Shown here in pieces: positions 1-10,326 of a stretch of 64,000 bases of DNA; the first letter of the stretch is position 1, and every line of letters begins with the position of its first letter. The notes under the pieces were generated by a model. It was not told the origin of the DNA. It saw only the letters and a program-made list of their open reading frames with translations, and searched no databases. Source of the stretch: Cladopsammia gracilis. Lineage: Eukaryota > Cnidaria > Anthozoa > Scleractinia > Dendrophylliidae. Made by a program: the position numbers and the translations under genes. The stretch lies in the NCBI GenBank assembly GCA_022457155.1, contig JAJGOT010000434.1, positions 355,001-419,000 of the forward strand, given 5' to 3'.

Positions 1-63
1 ATTTCCTTCAAAGAATGTAACAGAATAGTTGGGTGTTTCACATGTTATCGCAGTTGGTAGAAT

Positions 64-597
64 TTATGACGACTTTAACATTACATTTATCGAATGATAC
101 CTTTTATCGCTGACAGCCAATGGATTTAATGCGCCCTCGCCATTTTTCTCCACCAAGAAACATTTTAAGCCGCAAACAATATTGTAAAGCGTCCGAGAGG
201 GATATCGTCCACCCGACTTATTTGCAACCTCCTGAACGAACTTGCATAGCCAGTAGTTTAGACTTTTGGCATTCATGTCTTTAATGCTTTCAGTCAACTC
301 TTGCACATCCAAACAAATGTCTTCACCTTTGAACACTCCGCCTGGCTCAATGGTGCAAATCTTGTTCGCTCTTTGGCCTTGCCATTCTCGAAAAATCTGT
401 ATCGCCCATTTGTTCTTGTAAACCGTGGATTTCGGAACAGAATTGATAACACACGCCTTTTCCTCGTCACAAGTTGTGGGAATCCGAAACCTTGAACTTG
501 ACTCATCCATCTCGCGCAGAAAACTGAATTTGATAAAAAACTGTAATAAGTTGGCTAACTCCCAAATGGCACATTCCAACCAAACCATTTTTATCAC
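64..597 (-). CDS. Tyrosine recombinase N-terminal exon (Crypton/DUF3504-like), partial
   Basis: This open frame of 177 codons resembles the N-terminal helical (core-binding) region found before DUF3504-type tyrosine recombinases of Cryptons and Crypton-derived animal genes. The signature is a short acidic start (MDESSSRF), then a segment with KNKWAIQIFREWQ, then NYWLCKFVQEVANKSGGRYPSRTLY. The likely start is the internal Met at 510-508, since residues 1-29 look like an upstream hydrophobic extension. The catalytic domain (R, HxxR, H, Y) is absent. The frame closes at a TAA at 64, either because the rest lies beyond an intron off the left edge or because the copy is truncated. It lies outside the duplicated regions. 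The family call is from recognised sequence style, not from a search. Confidence 0.6.
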   Translation of the reverse strand: MIKMVWLECAIWELANLLQFFIKFSFLREMDESSSRFRIPTTCDEEKACVINSVPKSTVYKNKWAIQIFREWQGQRANKICTIEPGGVFKGEDICLDVQELTESIKDMNAKSLNYWLCKFVQEVANKSGGRYPSRTLYNIVCGLKCFLVEKNGEGALNPLAVSDKRYHSINVMLKSS

Positions 598-650
598 ATT
601 CTAAAGCTATTGTTTACAAACAATAATAGTTGGCAACTCGTTTAAGAAGC

Positions 651-797
651 TATACCAACAACTCGTGCTTCGGGTTTTATCAGGCGTTCCAAACTCCTCG
701 AAACAATAAAAGCACTCGGCCGAAGCGGCCTCGTGCTTTCATCTGTTTCTCGGAGTTTGGAACCCCTGATGAAACCCTCGCACTCGTTGTTGATATA
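651..797. repeat. Imperfect palindrome (foldback MITE), about 145 bp
   Basis: The two arms, about 651-720 and 722-797, are imperfect reverse complements. The left arm begins ACCAACAACTCGTGC and the right arm ends CGCACTCGTTGTTGAT; the centre is GC-rich (CGGCCGAAGCGGCC). There is no coding capacity. The structure is that of a short foldback/MITE hairpin; no clear target duplication was found. Confidence 0.7.
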
Positions 798-1773
798 TTA
801 CTTCAAAATGAATTTAAAGGTACCCTACACTTCCTTCTGTGAATACAATGTTTTGTGAGACTCACACTCAAGAGACTATCATGTCTATCATCTCATTGTC
901 TCGTGACACGATGAAATGTTAGTTTATCTTTCACTTTACCGCAGAAAACATCCGTGGAATGAGCTGCTGGTGATTTTATCGATAACTGTCCGATCTTAAA
1001 TGGCTTAAACGTCGCTTCTTTTGAACTTATCGATAGGAGAATAGAAGCTAACTTTAATTCGCAAGCTTTCGCATCAATAATGGTAGACATCATTCAGTGA
1101 CATGTATGTTTATACATGTATTTACTCAAGTTATCGACAAAACTTGATTAAAACGACTTTTCGAAACATTTTGTTTTACGTTAAAGTTGTTTCCCGAGGA
1201 TATTTTTGGAGCAAATTGTCCATATTGTCCAAAGTCCATATTGTTTTTATAGAAACAGGACTGGAACATTCTCTGTTTAGCCGATCTCCACTTTTTCTTT
1301 GCCCCTGCCTGAATTTTTCATAGAAATATTCTACATTCAAATCGACACGATTAACATGGTGATGTTTCATAACTGGCATTATAGCTCTTAGAACAAAGTG
1401 ACAAAATAAACGTTGCAGGACAGATAGGACAGATGTGACTTCTTGTGTCACCACCCAAATGAAAACTTTAACTGGAGGACTACTTTCCTTTGAGTCTGCG
1501 AATGAAATCCTGTTCTTATAGAATCATGTTTTGTATTTAGTAAAAGTATTCATTCTAATTATGTATTCGAGTTTGCTCTTAGAATCTTGCAAAAAAATAA
1601 TTGTTTAGCTGACTGACAAGCTCGGTAAACACTCACAGAGTTTTTAATCAAAATGTCTCACAAACAATCCTCCAATCAAGTTCTCGGCTCGTTTTCCAAT
1701 GCTTCTTCGGAAGGCAATTAGTAACGAAGGATAGTTGCTTTTCCTTTTCCTGTATGAGCACATTTTGCCCAGC

Positions 1774-1875
1774 ATGTTTCAACCAGTTCAACGATTGCAT
1801 TCAATGTCTTGCTGTGAGTTTCATTTATGTTGCGAGCAGGGTTCACGGAGAAGAGAACACCGCTTAAAAGGCAAT
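1774..1875 (+). pseudogene. Truncated extra copy of exon 1 of the duplicated secreted-protein gene
   Basis: The sequence aligns to the start of the exon at 2570 but has lost one T just after the ATG, which shifts the frame. It has a CTTAAAAGG change and stops abruptly about 100 bp in, where it joins sequence related to 1060-1110. It is the product of a tandem duplication of about 0.8 kb covering upstream region plus exon 1. No function is expected. Confidence 0.75.
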
Positions 1876-3072
1876 CCCAAGTTTCCACATCCACTAATAT
1901 GGCGCATATCATTTAGTGACATGTACGTTTATACATGTATTAACTTAAGTCATCAAGTTATCAGCAAAACTTGATTACATCGACTTTTCGAGAATTTTTT
2001 TCCTTTAAAGTTGTTTCCCGAGGATATTTTTTGGAGCAAATTGAAACAAACTGCAAGTTAATTAAAAGTCCATATTTGTCTATAAAAACAGGACTAGAAC
2101 ATTCACTGTTTAGCCTATCTCCGCTTTTTCTTTGCTCCTGCCTGAATTTTCCATAGAAGTATTTTACATTCAAATCGACACGATTAACATAGTAAAGTTC
2201 CGTAACTGACGATAACCCTGAACGTTGCAGGAAATCTGTGACTACTTGTGTCACTCCCCAAATGAAAACTACTCGAGAACTATTTTCATTCGAGTCTGCT
2301 AAATAAATCCCATACTTATAAAATCATGTTTTGAATTCAGGAAAAGTATACATTCTAATTATGTATTCGAGTTTGCTCTTAGAATCTTAAAAATAATAAT
2401 TGTTTAGCTGACAAGCTCTGCAAACAAGCATATAGTTTTTAATCAGTATATCTGACAAATGATTCTCCAATCAAATTCTCGGCTCGTTATCAATGTGCTT
2501 CGTCGGCAGGCAAGCAGTAACGAAGGATAGTTGCCTTTCGTTTTCCTGTATGAGCACATTTTGCCCAGCATGTTTTCAACCAGTTCAACGATTGCGTGCA
2601 TTGTCTTTGCTGTGAGTTTCATTTATGTTGCGAGCAAGATTCACGGAGAAGAGAACCCCGCTTATAAGGCAATCGGAAATTGTTTTCAGGAAGGATGGAA
2701 GGGTGTTGGTAACGATATTCAGAAGAACGGAGGTCACGTCAAGAGCGAAGCCGATAAAGTAGAGGAAATTTGCATATTTTTCAAGGTAAGCTGAAATATA
2801 TAGAAACTTTGGTACAAAAACGAGGTATCTTTTTTATAAACGAGACACACTAACGAGAAGCGTGTTAACTACAATTTGGAGACGGAATTTTCAATTCAGT
2901 GTGTTAATTTGATGATGGCGTCTCTCATTACTCATGCGCGTAGCGGCATGAGGTAAGGTTTCGGCTCCGTTTTTCTTGTTATTTTTATTTTTTGTGTCAC
3001 GATTTTGCATGCAAATTTATGCACGCATATTTTAGTGACCGGGTCCTCGGGTCACCAACATATTCTACAAAA

Positions 3073-3435
3073 ATGGCTGCCGCGCTCGGCATGTGCTTGG
3101 TTTTTAAAACCGTAGTTTCGTGTCATCGCATTAATAACTCACATTTAAAATATTTTAAATGGAAAGAGAAAGCTTTAAAGAATATCCAAAGCCGCTATAG
3201 TGGAGAAAAAGGAGAGCTTTCAGCAACTGAATCTTGCTTCAAGGAAATTCATACGCTGCTATCAGTGCGGGGCGATCAAAACCGAAGAAGCAGATTTCTT
3301 ACAGATGAGGGACTTTACCGTAAAAGAAATTACAATTTTTTGGTGGAATTTATGTTGATATCAATTCTCTGTGTTCTGGTTAGTTTTGAGGAAATAATTA
3401 TAAAACATGCTAGCACGAAGGAATGTGTTTACTAG
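3073..3435 (+). CDS. Unrecognised reading frame inside Helentron-like element 1
   Basis: A 120-codon open frame starts MAAALGMCLVFK. It is followed by a Lys-rich stretch (LKYFKWKEKALKNIQSRY) and ends with a hydrophobic segment (FMLISILCVLVSF). I recognise no family and cannot show it is translated. It lies entirely within a transposon insertion that duplicon copies B and C lack, so if real it belongs to the element or is captured sequence. It could equally be a chance frame. Confidence 0.2.
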   Translation: MAAALGMCLVFKTVVSCHRINNSHLKYFKWKEKALKNIQSRYSGEKGELSATESCFKEIHTLLSVRGDQNRRSRFLTDEGLYRKRNYNFLVEFMLISILCVLVSFEEIIIKHASTKECVY

Positions 3436-3610
3436 CGAAAATGAAAATTACGGACAAACTTCGTCGCCCATTCGTTGTCGTTGGAATATCGTCAAAGGTA
3501 TGCTATGTTTTCATGACCGTTTGGCTTCAGTTTGCCCTCCTCAGGACAAGTGGCTCCTTGACGGAACCAAAAAAATGAAAAATGAAAGGGAGTGAAGGAA
3601 AGAAAAATGA

Positions 3611-3710
3611 TAAGCCAACGACACGAGGTATTCCCAAGCGGTCACCCATCCAAGTACTAACCTCGCCCGACAGGGCTTAACTTCGGTGATCAGACGAGAA
3701 CCGGCGCATG
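3611..3710 (-). rRNA. 5S rRNA-derived sequence (5'-truncated)
   Basis: On the minus strand the sequence follows a 5S rRNA from about nucleotide 25 to the 3' end. It contains GATCACCGAAGTTAAGC (A-box region), GTCGGGC, and GGATGGGTGACCGCTTGG (C box), followed by GAATACC. The first about 25 nt of a normal 5S gene are replaced by unrelated sequence. The internal promoter elements look intact. It sits inside Helentron-like element 1, so it is a captured or SINE-like 5S fragment, not a functional array member. Confidence 0.85.
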
Positions 3711-5519
3711 TCAAACAGTGTTCCTAAAGTTTACGATGAGCGAGTGACTTTTCTCCAGTAATCGCAATAAGTCGTATTTACGACTTAAAAACGTGTTTTA
3801 GCGTGTTCTTTAGTGTGTCACGCAAAATTCGTTGAGGGGGGAAGGGGTGCGTGACCCGTTCAAAACAAACCATAAAACTTGCTTATGCAAGCGCATGAGT
3901 GTAGGCTACAATAGTAGCCTCTTGTTTAAAATAACTTCCCACACCCTTCATTTTTTTGTTTTCGCTTGTTAATTAGGAATTTTGTTATTTAAGTTCCATT
4001 GGGATTACTAAAATTAAGTGAGAAAGGAAAAACAGAATGAACTCTGGTAGTTGTAGTTAACTGGCGCCCTCGTGGAATTGGCCTATTCTAGGCGAGTGAG
4101 GTTTACACGACTTAGTTTGTCGGTTTTATCTGACTATTTCATTAGGCGGCACATGAAGGAAACGTCCTAAAATAATAATTTTCTAGTTGGGTCCTTGTCC
4201 TTACCGATTAACAATTTTCTACACTTATGCATTGGAGTGTTATAGACTATAAGAATTGTTACTTTTTAGTTACTTTGTCCTCTTTCCAGTTTGAACTCCT
4301 TACTGTAGTTACTAAACAAGGGTAGTGATCGCAGGGATAACTAACGGAAGACTTGTTTACGGTCTTGTGGTGATTTAGTTCCATATGATTAAAAATAGTT
4401 TTACGCATCATATGCTTATTAATTGTATAACGTCATACAAATGCACATTCGTTTTTCTGTGACTAAAAAAGAGAAAAATACATAAATCGACGGATTTATT
4501 TCCAGGAAGTCAATTCCACCACCGGTTCTGCGAGTCGTGTTTTTCGGAACAAATCAATCATAAACTTCCTACAGTAGACCGTTTTTCGTTTTTTCGTTCT
4601 TTTCTTCGCGCTTAACAATGACTCTGTTAGCTTAGAAATAACTAGTAATTAATTAACTTAAGAACGTTATAACCGCGAGCTTTCGACTGCCTGCGCTGTA
4701 GTCTTCCAATTCAATGGTGAAGGGGAATGGTTTTAAATGGAGCTTTCGCCTGCCTGTCGAGCTTTCGGCTGTTCGTTCTAAAGTCAAAGTTTATGGCTTT
4801 TTCTCATTGTTTACGCAGGCCTTCGTGCCGTGCATTTTAAGAGCTACTGATCGCTTCTCAGCCAAACCCGTCAAAGTCATCATCGCTTACGAATAGCAAC
4901 ACATGGTCCTTATAGTGAAAGCCGGTCTGTGCAAAAACTTGCCATATGTAGAACTGATGAAAAATATCGCATTGGAATCAGGTATTGCTTTGATTGAATC
5001 GGTGTCACTAAAATACACAGCGTAGTCAAGTGGCTTAAAGGTGCTATAGGTTATAATTTATTTTTGAGCGGTAATGCATGCCGAGATTTATAAAAACAAA
5101 AAAATTAGGATAAATTTAAAGACTGAAGAAAAATAATTTCATTTCAAAACTGAAGAAAAACCAACGGTATTACTCGAGCATACAACCTTCATTTGATTGA
5201 GGTCACTTAGTGATTTCATCAACATACTTAAAAGTTGGATTCACAGTGAAAAGTTTCACCGGAAAGTGTTGCGCCGTAAGTTTTCATTTAAATAGCCATA
5301 CTGTAGGATATATACTATGGGATTTGTACAGAATGATAAACAGCACCCAAGGATATATAACTGTTCTGAAGCTTTCAATGAAATATTCAGTTTGCATACA
5401 TATAGAGCGACGTATCCTTATACTTTATACTTGTTCTTTAGGTATGACGGATCAGAAAGAGAACTTCGTGAATATCGGTAAGTGATTCTTCTGGCTTATG
5501 TTGTTGATGTGAATATTAA

Positions 5520-6088
5520 CCCATCGGACGTACACGCAAACTTATACCCCACCTCCCCCCCACCCCCCTCCCCCCTCCCCCCCCCCCCCCCCCCCCCCCT
5601 CGGTTTCTGCGATGTTGCAATATTTCGGAAATATTTTACATCTAATAGATAGCTACATGTAGATTCAAATTTATCAGAAAGAAGCGGAAAATGCAAATAT
5701 TGTTTGCTAGAGTTACAATATAACATGCAATTAAACATTTTGATGCTTTTGGTAGCATTTTATAATTTTTTTACTGAAAAAAGGTGAAAAACACGCATTT
5801 TTATTCAAAAATGTGTTGACCTCATGTTACTTATGAAGTCATATCTCATTACCATAGCAACCGGTTGTCGTGAAACTTTACCAAAATGTGTCTCAAGGAT
5901 AAACGAACAGCTACAGCTACTGAATGACGTCACGGACCCTCAGCAGCGCCACAACCCACAATATTTGCGCTATCTTGTAGAACAATCGCGGGCTATCTAT
6001 TAGATGTAAAATATTTTCGAAATATTGCAACATCGCAAAAACCCAGGGGGGGGGGGGGGGGGTATAAGTTTGCGTGTTCGTCCGAGGG
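5520..6088. mobile_element. TTAA-bounded MITE (piggyBac-type, family 1)
   Basis: The ends are CCCATCGGACGTACACGC and GCGTGTTCGTCCGAGGG, flanked by TTAA at 5516-5519 and 6089-6092. TTAA duplication with termini starting CCC is the piggyBac pattern. Long C and G runs sit just inside the ends. The interior has ACCGGTTGTCG and a block near GACGTCACGG that recur in the copies at 35363-35939 and 57210-61736. It lies in the intron between exons 3 and 4 of gene copy A and is absent from copies B and C. No transposase. Confidence 0.85.
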
Positions 6089-6741
6089 TTAAGGAAGTTA
6101 TGAATGTTGAAAGTTAGCACAGACACTTTGTGACCCCACCCCCCCATCCCCCCCCCCCCGTCCCCAGGCAAAGTAGGGTTAAGACATATTAATATTATGT
6201 GATCTCGCACTACTTCTCTTTCCCAATTCTTTCCCAATTTGTCCCCAATGTGTCTGAAGAATATGCAGACAGCTACTGTGAGGGTGACATCCACATGTGG
6301 CATCCACATAGTTTCAAGTTTGGCCATACCTTGGATGAAGTGTCACTGAAGCCAATTTTCAAACATTTACCTCCCTACAGAGGAGGATAATTACGAAGGG
6401 TGCGCTGGAGATGTCCTGCGCAAATGCGTCGTTCACGCGCAAACTGATACGGAGGAGAAAGTTTACAAAGGCTGGATATTCATGGTCAGAGAGTACGTTG
6501 ATTGTTTAAAAAAGGAAGCTAACCGACCAGAAGACAGCTGTGACGCAGATATCATGAAGCATTTCATTGGTAACTTCGAAGCTTACTTGAATTATCTGGA
6601 GGATGGGGGAAATGGTAAATTGGGCAAGATGTTCAAAGAAATAGCTCCCCCGGTTTGACTGATGCGCAATATTGTCCTCGAGACGAGAGGCACAGTGTCT
6701 TGTTGAATTGTTACTTTGTAATCAAGAAGCGGTTAATACTT

Positions 6742-7421
6742 ATAGCTAATCGTACCTTTTTGGTACGCTTCGGTGGCATATCAGGCGAATTTGGTCGACC
6801 CATGGTTCGTATTTTGGAGAGACGCAGTCGAGCCAAAATACCCATGGCGAGACCAAACGAGGTATTTAGGTAAATTAGGTATTCACCGTACCCAAATTCA
6901 GCCCAAAATCCGCTGATATTTTTAGCAGTTACAGTAATAAAATCTGCAGGCGTCCTATCCTGTGGCCCGCGAGGAGAATAATACTAGTGAACCAACGGTG
7001 CAAAAGTGATGAATGAAATAAAAATTACTTTGAGTTTTATACAGCGAGAAAAGTGAGAAGTCGTCGTGGTAGCAAAATATGTGTAAAACCCTTCTCTGCG
7101 AAACTTTTATCGGCATTTGAAAACGAGAAAATTACAGTGTATGCCGAATTGAAGAAATCATTTTTACAAGTCTTATCCCGAGGGAACGAACACATAAAAA
7201 GTGTAAATGTCACATGGAAGCTTCAAATACTCGCTTCAGCAGTTCAAACGTTCAGTTAGAGGAAATTTTGGAACTAGAGGTAAAGTTGACGTTAATGTTC
7301 CATTTTAAAACTTTGCACCATAAAATCGTGCGATATCAGGTCAGTGGCTTGATATGGTCGGATATCAGGAAAGTAGACTAGGCTTCTGATTGGCTAATTG
7401 CGAATTTGGGTACGGTAAGAA
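6742..7421. repeat. About 680-bp insertion specific to duplicon copy 1, class unknown
   Basis: Copies B and C read GGTTAATAC directly into GAAGTGTTAGTG. Here about 680 bp intervene. The left end has CTAATCGTACC and the right end GGGTACGG. No clean target duplication or TIR is visible. Near the right end GGATATCAGG-type motifs are repeated. A 68-codon frame at 7053-7259 is not recognised. Confidence 0.5.
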
Positions 7422-7601
7422 GTGTTAGTGCACAATATCTAAAGCATCCACAAAGCTTGTACAAAAGGTGAACCTGGAAAATAAAGCAAACATGATATGA
7501 AACTTCGTTATTTGGATTATATTATTCGGTAAGTTTAAAGTAAATAACATATCACCTGAATTAAGTACATTTTCCTTTCCATTTAATACCGATCATTATC
7601 C

Positions 7602-8724
7602 CTAAGAGTGACGCCTCTTCCTTATTTGTTTCACCTTGGGCAGCCTCCTCTGTCCTTCCAAATTAGCTTGTATGAAGCGCTGGTAGCGAGCCGTGGCAGT
7701 CCCGTCAACGCCAGATTCCTTGTCTAGCTCAACGTCCTCCTGCTCCTCTTCCTCTAGCTCTCTCTCCAGTCCATCGAAGTGCTTGCGTACTGCTACTGCG
7801 TACATGGTCTGCAGATCAGAATTAGCGGAGAAAGCCTTCCAGTCGATCCTCACCTTTGACACTGATTTCGACTGTCTCAGGCAGTCATGAAGCTACTGTA
7901 TGCATAGGCATTAAGGATGCTGTTACGCCATTTGCGCCGAACCAGGATGAAGTCAAGCTGTCGTCGCTCGTCCGAGGCCCAGTTTTGGTTGGTCCAAAGC
8001 TTCCCTCGTCGCTTCTGACGGAGGGTATTAGCTGGTAGCAGGTTATGCTCCTGAAGACATTCGACAAGGTGGTTACCATTTCGGTTGGTGCCGCCAGTGT
8101 GGTAAGTATAGGGGGACTCTTCAGGTCCAAGCCGAGCGTTGAAGTCCCTGAACACTGCTAGGAAATTGTGTGCTGGAACTTGTCCAATCGCCACTCGGAG
8201 TTCACAATAAAACAGTGCTACTTCCTCTTCCTCGCTACAGCTGTGCGGATAGTAGCAGACGATTATTGTGGTGACAAGTTTGCCACTAAATTCAGCAACT
8301 AAGATACGAGGACTGACTAAGCGCTCATTCCTTAACGTGCTCCATTCCTAATTCTTGCTCTCCGACTTAATAACAATCCGACTCCTCCCTGCGCAGCATT
8401 GCTAGCATTCATCCAAGCTGAGGATGAGATGAAATTTATCCCGTCAGCCTTTTCAAACTTGATCTCTTCACCCAGATGGATACGACGATACTGTTGAACT
8501 CCCAAGATAACTATCCCACACCTTCGGCAACATCTCACCAGCTCTTTAATCCTTGCTTCGAATCTGAGTGTCAGTGAAAGCAGAAAGTGCTTTGAAAGCA
8601 GACATCGTGACCATATTCCTACACTGTAAGAATGGCGCAGTGGTCTCGGTCTTGAAATCGGAGCGGTTCCTCCATAAGGGGTTTGAGAACCAATTGTCAT
8701 TGTGCCTAAAAGGGCCAGTTCCAT
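7602..8724 (-). pseudogene. LINE endonuclease (APE-type) fragment, frameshifted
   Basis: Three consecutive minus-strand frames spell one broken non-LTR retrotransposon endonuclease domain. 8724-8332 gives CRRCGIVILGVQ and GINFISSSAW. 8194-7877 gives FNARLGPEESPYTYHTGG and RRQLDFILVRRKW (compare the GDFNAR and RxLDFILV motifs of AP-type endonucleases). 7862-7602 gives the linker DWKAFSANSDLQTMYAV. Two frame changes separate them. The reverse transcriptase is missing; the segment ends at the right boundary of duplicon D1. The style is that of RTE/CFDP2-like LINEs of marine invertebrates. Not functional. Confidence 0.75.
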
Positions 8725-8880
8725 ATACCACTGCTGAACTTGATTCTGCGGACTCCGGCCGCTGGAAGTATACGATTTGCGTGTGTCGTTGTCATCATAG
8801 AAACCTTACAATGCTATACGAGCTTGGGGGCGTCGTCCTCCAAGCCGACTCAGCTGTTGGGATAAGAACACTCATCCGCC

Positions 8881-8990
8881 CTAAAAATGGAGCGCAATTT
8901 GGCGCGTTCTTCATTAAAAGCATCTGTTGTGGAAGATAGAGCATAAGCGCGATGTAGCATTGTCTTTAACAAATTGCGCTCCATTTTTAG
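8881..8990. repeat. 110-bp hairpin with 20-bp perfect inverted ends
   Basis: 8881-8900 (CTAAAAATGGAGCGCAATTT) is the exact reverse complement of 8971-8990. The spacer is 70 bp. It has the form of a small MITE; it lies between the LINE fragment and the PLE fragment. No target duplication was identified with confidence. Confidence 0.75.
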
Positions 8991-9072
8991 TTGTCTTGAT
9001 TACCCGTTGAGTCTTATAGATTCTGTTATTTCCAATTTCAATTCTCGAAACCCTTCAGCAAACATAGCGTAG

Positions 9073-9552
9073 AAAAATACTGACGAGAGCAACATAGTCA
9101 GAATTAGTTTACTATTTAAAGATCAAGTTTCTGCTAATGCCGTTCGGAGGCAGTTGCGTGATTTTAGTCATAAGATTGGCCTTACTTTTCAGCCAGTTTT
9201 TACTAGTAGGAAATTAGAACAAGATCTCAAACCTAAAGAACCCAAGCCGTCAATTGTCAATCAGCAATGCGTTGTTTATCGTTTTGTATGTGATCAGTGC
9301 GATGCAGATTATGTCGGCTACACAGCCACGCACCTTTTTCAACGTGTTGCTGAGCACAAAAATTCGGCAATCGGAAAACATTTCCATGAAGCGCACGGCG
9401 GGAGCGATCTTTTGAATGAGAGCCATTTTAAGAATTTGAGAAGGCGTCAAGGCAAATTTGATTGTTTAGTGTTTGAAATGCTTTACATCAAGAAATTCAA
9501 ATCTAATTTGAACGTCCAAACGGACTCCATATGTGCGAAACTTTTTGTTTAA
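9073..9552 (+). pseudogene. PLE fragment: linker and GIY-YIG nuclease domain
   Basis: The frame is open from 9073 (after TAG) to TAA at 9552. It encodes SANAVRRQLRDF, then FQPVFTSRKLEQDLK, then the GIY-YIG core (VVYRFVCDQCDADYVGYTATH) with the basic RVAEHKNSAIGKHF segment, and ends QTDSICAKLFV. This is the C-terminal region of a Penelope-like retroelement protein. No reverse transcriptase precedes it, so it is 5'-truncated. It is a relative, not a copy, of the frames at 48237-48689, which share QPVFTSRK and NQQ. No ribozyme core was found downstream. Confidence 0.8.
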
Positions 9553-10272
9553 AGACGTTTGCGCCCAAAATGTTCCCACGTACAGATTTTTTTAAAACTT
9601 GCCATGCAGTAAGGTGGAGATCAACTATTGCTAAAATGACCAAAAAAATGGGGGGTCACCGTGCTCGTTTTCGAGATGAGGCGCATTGAAGACAATGCGT
9701 TTTAAGAAGCTTTCGTTATTTAAAGACGATCTTAGCGTACAACTATTAGCAATAAAAGAAGCTACTTTAGTGAAATTTAGATCAGGTAAACGTCCTCAAT
9801 TCAACAAAACTAAGTCTACTACGTAAACTTTTGCATCTAATGGCGTTCCTTGAGGTAGAATAGGCCTTGAAAAAGAAAACATATTAGTCTTGTCCGTCCA
9901 CATTCGAAGAAAACTTTGGGCGCACCAGAGCAGAAAAGGCGAAATATTTGTAACTTCACACGTACAGATTTTTTCTCTTTTGTGTTAAAATGGAGAAAAT
10001 TAGGAAAGGAAGTGATCTACGGAAAGAAAAATAGGGGTCACCGGGCATCCAAGGGAGTAAAATCGCTGCGAAGTTCTCAAAGCGACTATCTATTCGCACT
10101 GTCACGTCATTGCGTGACATTTCCGAGAAGACCTGGATCCACAGCTATCCCATAATACTACACGCTCTTTACGTTCCATTCTATAAAGTTGAAAAAAGTT
10201 CGCGTTGGATCGCGCTGGGTACGTTTTTGTTGATATTTCATTAACAGTACGTTTGCGTGACATGCGCGAAAT

Positions 10273-10306
<34 letters not shown>

Positions 10307-10326
10307 CTTGTGATTTTTGCAATTAT
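9553..10326. other. Unassigned interval between PLE fragment and Helitron-like array
   Basis: No convincing gene is visible. TTTGGGCGC and CACGTACAGATTTTTT-type words recur at 9567-9592 and 9915-9972, and GGGGTCACCG occurs twice (9652 and 10035), which suggests a degraded internal duplication of about 390 bp. Confidence 0.4.

Larger units (their letters stand above)
2929..3925 (+). mobile_element. Helentron-like (Helitron2-type) non-autonomous element 1
   Basis: Relative to duplicon B, an extra block of about 997 bp splits CTCTCAT|TTAAAATAAC between two Ts, with no target duplication. The 5' end carries ACTCATGCGC. Its inverse, GCGCATGAGT, lies near but not at the 3' end, and is followed by a hairpin at 3903-3920 (AGGCTAC, loop AATA, GTAGCCT) and then CTTGT. 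An asymmetric inverted repeat, a 3' hairpin and T|T insertion are the hallmarks of Helentrons. The element at 40382-41595 shares this architecture. No Rep/helicase is present. It carries a 5S-derived segment and a short unknown frame. Confidence 0.7.
2570..6658 (+). pseudogene. Unrecognised secreted-protein gene, copy A (four exons, nonsense codon in exon 2)
   Basis: Exons inferred from the three-way comparison are 2570-2785 (ends AAG|GTAAGC), 4819-4981 (after TTTACGCAG, ends CAG|GTATTG), 5442-5477 (36 bp, ends CG|GTAAGT) and 6381-6658 (after CCCTACAG, stop TGA). The junction phases agree: 0, 1 and 1. Exon 1 encodes a signal peptide (MFSTSSTIACIVFAVSFIY) followed by a charged, probably amphipathic helix region. 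Exon 2 has two Cys. Exon 4 has Cys at EGC, RKC, VDC and DSC and a C-terminal YLNYLEDGGNGKL. I do not recognise the family. The lesion is TAG at 4894-4896 in exon 2, where the other two copies have TGG. A TTAA MITE sits in the third intron and a Helentron-like element in the first. The spliced model is inferred; expression is unknown. Confidence 0.6.
816..7606. repeat. Segmental duplication copy 1 (D1)
   Basis: From 816 (GTACCCTRCACTYCC) to about 7606 this stretch aligns with 38604-43987, and from about 3920 on also with 30064-32773. Shared landmarks are the first exon, three downstream exons, the minisatellite before exon 2 and the 3' flank ending near ATTATCCC. Differences are discrete insertions in this copy: 2929-3925, 5520-6088 and about 6742-7421. 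The 5' part (about 1060-1880) is itself a second tandem copy of 1880-2800. Confidence 0.85.

Noticed and set aside
5496..5738. Gly-rich frame over C/G runs in the TTAA MITE, and similar ones at 35750 and 61604
   Set aside because: Gly/Pro runs come from homopolymers of C and G inside MITE ends.
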